Shown piece by piece: positions 6,123 to 9,001 of a stretch of DNA of 9,001 bases (its first letter is position 1; every line of letters starts with the position of its first letter). A program made the translations under genes and the position numbers. Origin of the DNA: LW40-45 sp048883105 (lineage in GTDB: Archaea; Asgardarchaeota; Lokiarchaeia; Sigyniarchaeales; SOKP01); assembly GCA_048883105.1 (NCBI GenBank), contig JBHLQY010000079.1, positions 1 to 9,001 of the forward strand. The letters are read 5' to 3'. A model generated the notes under the pieces. It was not told the origin of the DNA and made no database searches. It saw nothing but the letters and a program-made list of their open reading frames with translations.

Positions 6123-7304
6123 TTACTTCTTAAAAATATTACCAAAATATATCTTTTTAAGGACTTTGATTGATGTTTTCGATAAATTTCTCTTTTTCTT
6201 CTCAGCTTTCAAAGTTAAAATCATACTTATAACACCTATTAGAGTTTTCAACGCAATTTTAGCCTTATACTTTTTATAGAGCCCTCTAAGAATAAAACCC
6301 ATAATGATGAAAATCGGAATAAAAAAGTACCAAAAATTTATCGCGTTTAATTTCTGGTGTAATGGAATAAAAAATAAAAGATAATGCGCTAGGTAGATTG
6401 TTAAAGAATAATAAGAAAAATAGAAAAGAAATCGATAACTTCTTTCAGTTTTAACAAATTCTTCAATATATATACCAATTGAGAATATTATTAATTGAAT
6501 TCCGCAAGAAAAAATCGCCCAATAAAAACTAGTTGGGTGAGTTAAAACCTTTACATCAAAATTTGGATACCAGAACCACAATCCAAAGATAATAAGAATT
6601 GCCCCTATAATTAATGAAGGAATTAAAAGTTTATTTCTAATTTCATTCTTCCTTTCAATTGGATTTTCAATATTACTTATCTCGAATAATATATCTCCTA
6701 CAACAGTTCCATAGAGAAGAAATGGAAAAAACCCTAAAATTACATCTTGTTCAGGAGAATTGTAAAATATATGATATATTATACCAAAAAAATTTAGCTG
6801 TCCAGCATATACAGTTAAAAATGAGAATAATAAATAATTTACAATCCATAAAGCTCCTGAAACACAGATTCTTGTAATTTTCGAAGTATTTAATAATGGA
6901 ACTGATAATAATAATGATATGCCTATTGTTAATAAGACAAACCATGTCCAAATAAATAATGGATTCATTAACACAATAGCGAAAATCATATTGTAGATTA
7001 AGGCGATTAAAATTATTATTAACGCTCTTAAGATAAAAGAGTTCTTTACCATTTGTATTGTAAATGTATCTGATTTTTCTGCCATAATAATTCCTTTCCT
7101 ATACGAGATAATACCACTTATTCCTGAAACAAATAAAAATCCCGCTGCTGCTGCCCATGAACCAATAAAAATTAGAAAATACCATAACCAACGGCTATCT
7201 GGTTGAATCCACCAGTCCATAAGATGTCCACCAATCATATAAAACATACAAAAACCACGTAATATATCAATAGTCTTAAATCTTTTCTTCTCCATAGAAA
7301 TCAT
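6123..7304 (-). CDS. Multi-pass membrane acyltransferase, HGSNAT/DUF1624-like
   Basis: This 393-residue protein is a polytopic membrane protein with about ten hydrophobic segments (near residues 13-28, 39-66, 89-113, 117-137, 147-167, 186-204, 226-245, 259-280, 292-312 and 323-341). Its N-terminus, RFKTIDILRGFCMFYMIGGH (residues 8-27), matches the R..xiDxLRG...M...H signature of the heparan-alpha-glucosaminide N-acetyltransferase/DUF1624 group. In that group a conserved histidine (here H27) takes part in moving an acyl group across the membrane onto a sugar. YYSLTIYLAHYLLFF (298-312) is also typical of membrane acyltransferases. It may modify a surface glycan or lipid, but the substrate is unknown. 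The C-terminal 50 residues are rich in lysine and probably cytoplasmic. ATG 7304 is chosen over the ATG four codons in, because both lack a Shine-Dalgarno site and a TATA-like box fits the outer one. Confidence 0.75.
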   Translation of the reverse strand: MISMEKKRFKTIDILRGFCMFYMIGGHLMDWWIQPDSRWLWYFLIFIGSWAAAAGFLFVSGISGIISYRKGIIMAEKSDTFTIQMVKNSFILRALIIILIALIYNMIFAIVLMNPLFIWTWFVLLTIGISLLLSVPLLNTSKITRICVSGALWIVNYLLFSFLTVYAGQLNFFGIIYHIFYNSPEQDVILGFFPFLLYGTVVGDILFEISNIENPIERKNEIRNKLLIPSLIIGAILIIFGLWFWYPNFDVKVLTHPTSFYWAIFSCGIQLIIFSIGIYIEEFVKTERSYRFLFYFSYYSLTIYLAHYLLFFIPLHQKLNAINFWYFFIPIFIIMGFILRGLYKKYKAKIALKTLIGVISMILTLKAEKKKRNLSKTSIKVLKKIYFGNIFKK

Positions 7305-7332
7305 TAATATATGGTTATTGATAAATATAAGA

Positions 7333-7341
7333 GTTATATAG
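7333..7341 (-). promoter_or_regulatory. TATA-like box of the membrane acyltransferase gene
   Basis: CTATATAAC on the minus strand is centred about 33 bases before the ATG at 7304-7302, which predicts a leader of only about 7 bases. This matches the pattern of short leaders seen for the other genes here. Confidence 0.45.
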
Positions 7342-7421
7342 AAAGTACAATAAAATCTTATTTTAATTTTTTAAACGAGAGTTAATTATTTTAAGAAGAA
7401 CACCTTTTTTATTCATATTCC

Positions 7422-7440
7422 ACTTAAGTTGAAATATATT
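7422..7440 (+). promoter_or_regulatory. FGGY kinase promoter: palindrome ACTTAAGT and adjacent TATA-like box
   Basis: AAATATATT (7432-7440) is centred about 35 bases before the ATG at 7471, giving a predicted leader of about 9 bases and no Shine-Dalgarno site. The 8-bp palindrome ACTTAAGT (7422-7429) lies directly upstream, where a regulator could affect TBP/TFB binding. Chance occurrence in AT-rich DNA cannot be excluded. Confidence 0.4.
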
Positions 7441-7470
7441 TTTTAATTTTAAATTAATAGAGTTATTAAA

Positions 7471-9001
7471 ATGTATGTAGCATCTTTAGATCTTGGTACG
7501 ACAGGATGTCGGACAAACATTTTTGATTTAGCTGGAGCTATTGTTGGTTCTGATTATAAAGAATATCCTAGCTATTATCCCTCACCTTCATTTGTAGAGC
7601 AAGACGCTAATGAATGGTGGATTTCCATAAAAAATACGATTAAAAACGCTATAAGCAAAAGCGGGATTGATAAGACGGAAATAGTTAGCTGTTCTATCAC
7701 CAATCAAATTTCGGTTTAAAACTTCTTTCCGAAAGATTAAAGAGAAACAGTTGTTCCAGTAGATAAAGAAGGTAATCCCCTTCATAATGCTTTAGTTTGG
7801 CAAGATAGACGTACGACTGATCAAGTTGAGTTTATAAGAAACAAAATAGGACTTGATAGAATTTATAAAATTACGGGTTTAACAATAGATCCTTATTTTT
7901 CTTCTACAAAAATATTATGGTTTAAAGATAAGAAACCTGATATTTATCAAAAAGCTCATAAATTTTTGTTAGTTTCAGATTTTATTATATATAAATTAAC
8001 TGGGAAATTCGTTAGTGATCATAGTAATTTAAGTAGAACTATGTTGTTTGATATTAATAATTTAAGATACTCAGAAGATATTGCCTCTGAAATGGGAATA
8101 GATTTAGATAAAATGCCTGAACCTTTTGAAAGCGGAGTCGATATTGGCGAAATAATTAATGATGAAACTGATTTTGATAATAAAACTTTAGTAATTACTG
8201 GTGCTGGAGATCAACAATCTGCGGCGCTAGGAGTAGGAGTTGTTTCTACAGGAGAAATCAAATGTACAACAGGAACGGGTAGTTTTATTTTAGCATATTT
8301 AAATGAGCCAAAATTTGACCCAAAGAAAAGAGTTTTATGTAGCTGTCATGCGATTCCAGGTTCTTGGGTTCAAGAGGCGAGTATCTTTACTTCTGGAGCT
8401 ACACTTCGATGGTTTAGAGATCAAATAGGTCAACCAGAATGTATGGCTGCTGAAGAGGGACAAGACCCATATAATATAATCACTGCTGAAGCTGAAAAAT
8501 CACCTATTGGAGCAAATGGATTAATTCTAATCCCTCATTTAATTGGAGCAGGAGCTCCTCACTGGAACCCATACGCAAAAGGATTAATTTTTGGTTTATC
8601 TCTAGGCCATCAAAGAAGAGACCTATATCGGGCTGTACTTGAAGGTGTTGCCTTTGAAGTGAAGAAAAACATCCAAATATTTAAAGAGCTTGATATTGAA
8701 CCGAAAGAACTGTTGCTTACTGGTGGAGGTTCTCGTTCAGATTTCTGGAATCAGATTTACGCAGATGTATTAGGTATTACATGTGTACGCAATATAATTG
8801 AGGAAGCGACCTCTTTAGGAGCTGCAATATTAGCGGCTTCAGGGGCAGGGCTATTCCCTGACATAACAAAAGCGGCAGAGAATTTATGTAAAGTTGATAA
8901 AAAATGGCTTCCCAATCAAAATCGTCATGAATTATACGATAAAATTTATAATTTTTCGTCAAAACTCTACGATTTATTAAAAGATCAAAATATATACAAA
9001 A
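7471..9001 (+). CDS. FGGY-family carbohydrate kinase interrupted by a 33-base intron (3' end off window)
   Basis: The product phosphorylates a sugar or polyol with ATP in the cytoplasm. Exon 1 (7471-7707) encodes 79 residues, from MYVASLDLGTTGCR (phosphate-binding loop) to SITNQ. Exon 2 (from 7741) continues in the same frame with RETVVPVDKEGNPLHNALVW then QDRRT, and stays open to the edge, giving 499 residues; the family usually has about 490-520. Joined, ITNQRET...WQDRRT is the classic FGGY block. Asp236 in GAGDQQ is the expected catalytic base, TTGTGSF follows it, and LLTGGGSRSDFW (403-414) is the second nucleotide-binding motif. GDQQ and ITNQRET resemble glycerol kinases, while the C-terminal half resembles xylulokinases, so the substrate is left open. 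Without removal of 7708-7740, translation stops after 82 residues. A decayed pseudogene is unlikely because the rest of the frame is perfect. Confidence 0.88.
7708..7740 (+). other. Probable archaeal bulge-helix-bulge intron, 33 bases, in the FGGY kinase gene
   Basis: The insertion carries two in-frame TAA codons (7717-7719, 7738-7740) inside a conserved protein block. The RNA can fold as follows. The 4-bp central helix is AATC (7702-7705) with GATT (7735-7738). The 5' bulge is AAA (7706-7708). The 6-bp inner stem is TTTCGG (7709-7714) with CCGAAA (7729-7734), closed by a 14-base loop. The 3' bulge is AAA (7739-7741), followed by a C7701-G7742 pair. tRNA-splicing endonuclease cuts after the second base of each 3-base bulge; here that is after 7707 and 7740, exactly the boundaries required by the protein. 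The outer exon helix is weak beyond the first pair (a CTGTTCT/AGAAACAG stem with a bulged A lies further out), so this is a relaxed form. Splicing is inferred, not observed. Confidence 0.82.

Noticed and set aside
6659..6951. Short frames on both strands inside the membrane acyltransferase gene
   Set aside because: They are by-products of AT-rich coding sequence in other frames; the long membrane-protein frame explains the region.
7471..7719. An 82-residue stand-alone gene ending at TAA 7719
   Set aside because: It is only the first exon of the FGGY kinase plus three intron codons. The sequence resumes in the same frame after 7740 with the expected next residues of the family.
7708..7740. 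Frameshift, stop-codon recoding, translational bypass or pseudogene as the explanation of the broken kinase frame
   Set aside because: The frame is the same on both sides, so it is not a frameshift. TAA is not a selenocysteine or pyrrolysine codon, and reading through would add 11 foreign residues in a gapless block. No matching take-off and landing codons are seen for bypass. The remaining 420 codons are intact, unlike a decaying gene.
1..9001. tRNA, rRNA, CRISPR arrays, insertion sequences or attachment sites
   Set aside because: I saw no cloverleaf-like GC-rich segment, no regularly spaced direct repeats and no transposase or integrase motifs; the only repeat structures were the short inverted repeats listed.

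Overview
The window is AT-rich DNA (roughly 30% GC by eye) that reads as archaeal. It has an archaeal/anaerobe-type 2-oxoacid:ferredoxin oxidoreductase gamma subunit, a single-domain ZPR1 zinc-finger protein, TATA-like boxes about 25-30 bases before very short leaders in place of bacterial -35/-10 pairs, few Shine-Dalgarno sites, and a likely bulge-helix-bulge intron. Bacterial-looking metabolic genes (acyl-CoA dehydrogenase, PfkA-family phosphofructokinase, FGGY kinase) sit beside these informational features. That mixture would suit an Asgard (Lokiarchaeia-like) archaeon, but this assignment is inference.

Layout. Positions 1-472 (minus) hold the start of a porG-like gene that runs off the left edge. 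A 431-base AT-rich spacer follows, then a ZPR1-domain gene (904-1458, plus) and a phosphofructokinase (1565-2740, plus). The phosphofructokinase carries PPi-type active-site residues and lacks a standard start codon. Convergent to it is an acyl-CoA dehydrogenase (2802-4046, minus). Next is a pair of divergent genes of unknown role: a nucleotidyltransferase-like protein (4141-5331, minus) and a protein with a C-terminal zinc ribbon (5397-6080, plus). A multi-pass membrane acyltransferase of the HGSNAT/DUF1624 type (6123-7304, minus) follows, and a divergent FGGY carbohydrate kinase (7471 to the right edge, plus) closes the window.

The most striking feature lies in the FGGY kinase. The reading frame is broken by a 33-base insertion (7708-7740) with two in-frame TAA codons, placed inside the highly conserved ITNQ/RET block. 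The insertion folds into a 6-bp stem next to an exact 4-bp central helix flanked by two 3-base AAA bulges. This is the substrate geometry of the archaeal tRNA-splicing endonuclease. Cutting after the second base of each bulge removes exactly the 33 bases and restores an uninterrupted kinase. I read it as a very short archaeal intron in a protein-coding metabolic gene.

The recognisable genes are mostly central carbon metabolism: pyruvate/2-oxoacid oxidation to acyl-CoA, the fructose-6-phosphate/fructose-1,6-bisphosphate step, acyl-CoA dehydrogenation and sugar or polyol phosphorylation. They are spread over both strands with separate promoters, so no single operon or system is evident. No tRNA, rRNA, CRISPR array or insertion sequence was seen.
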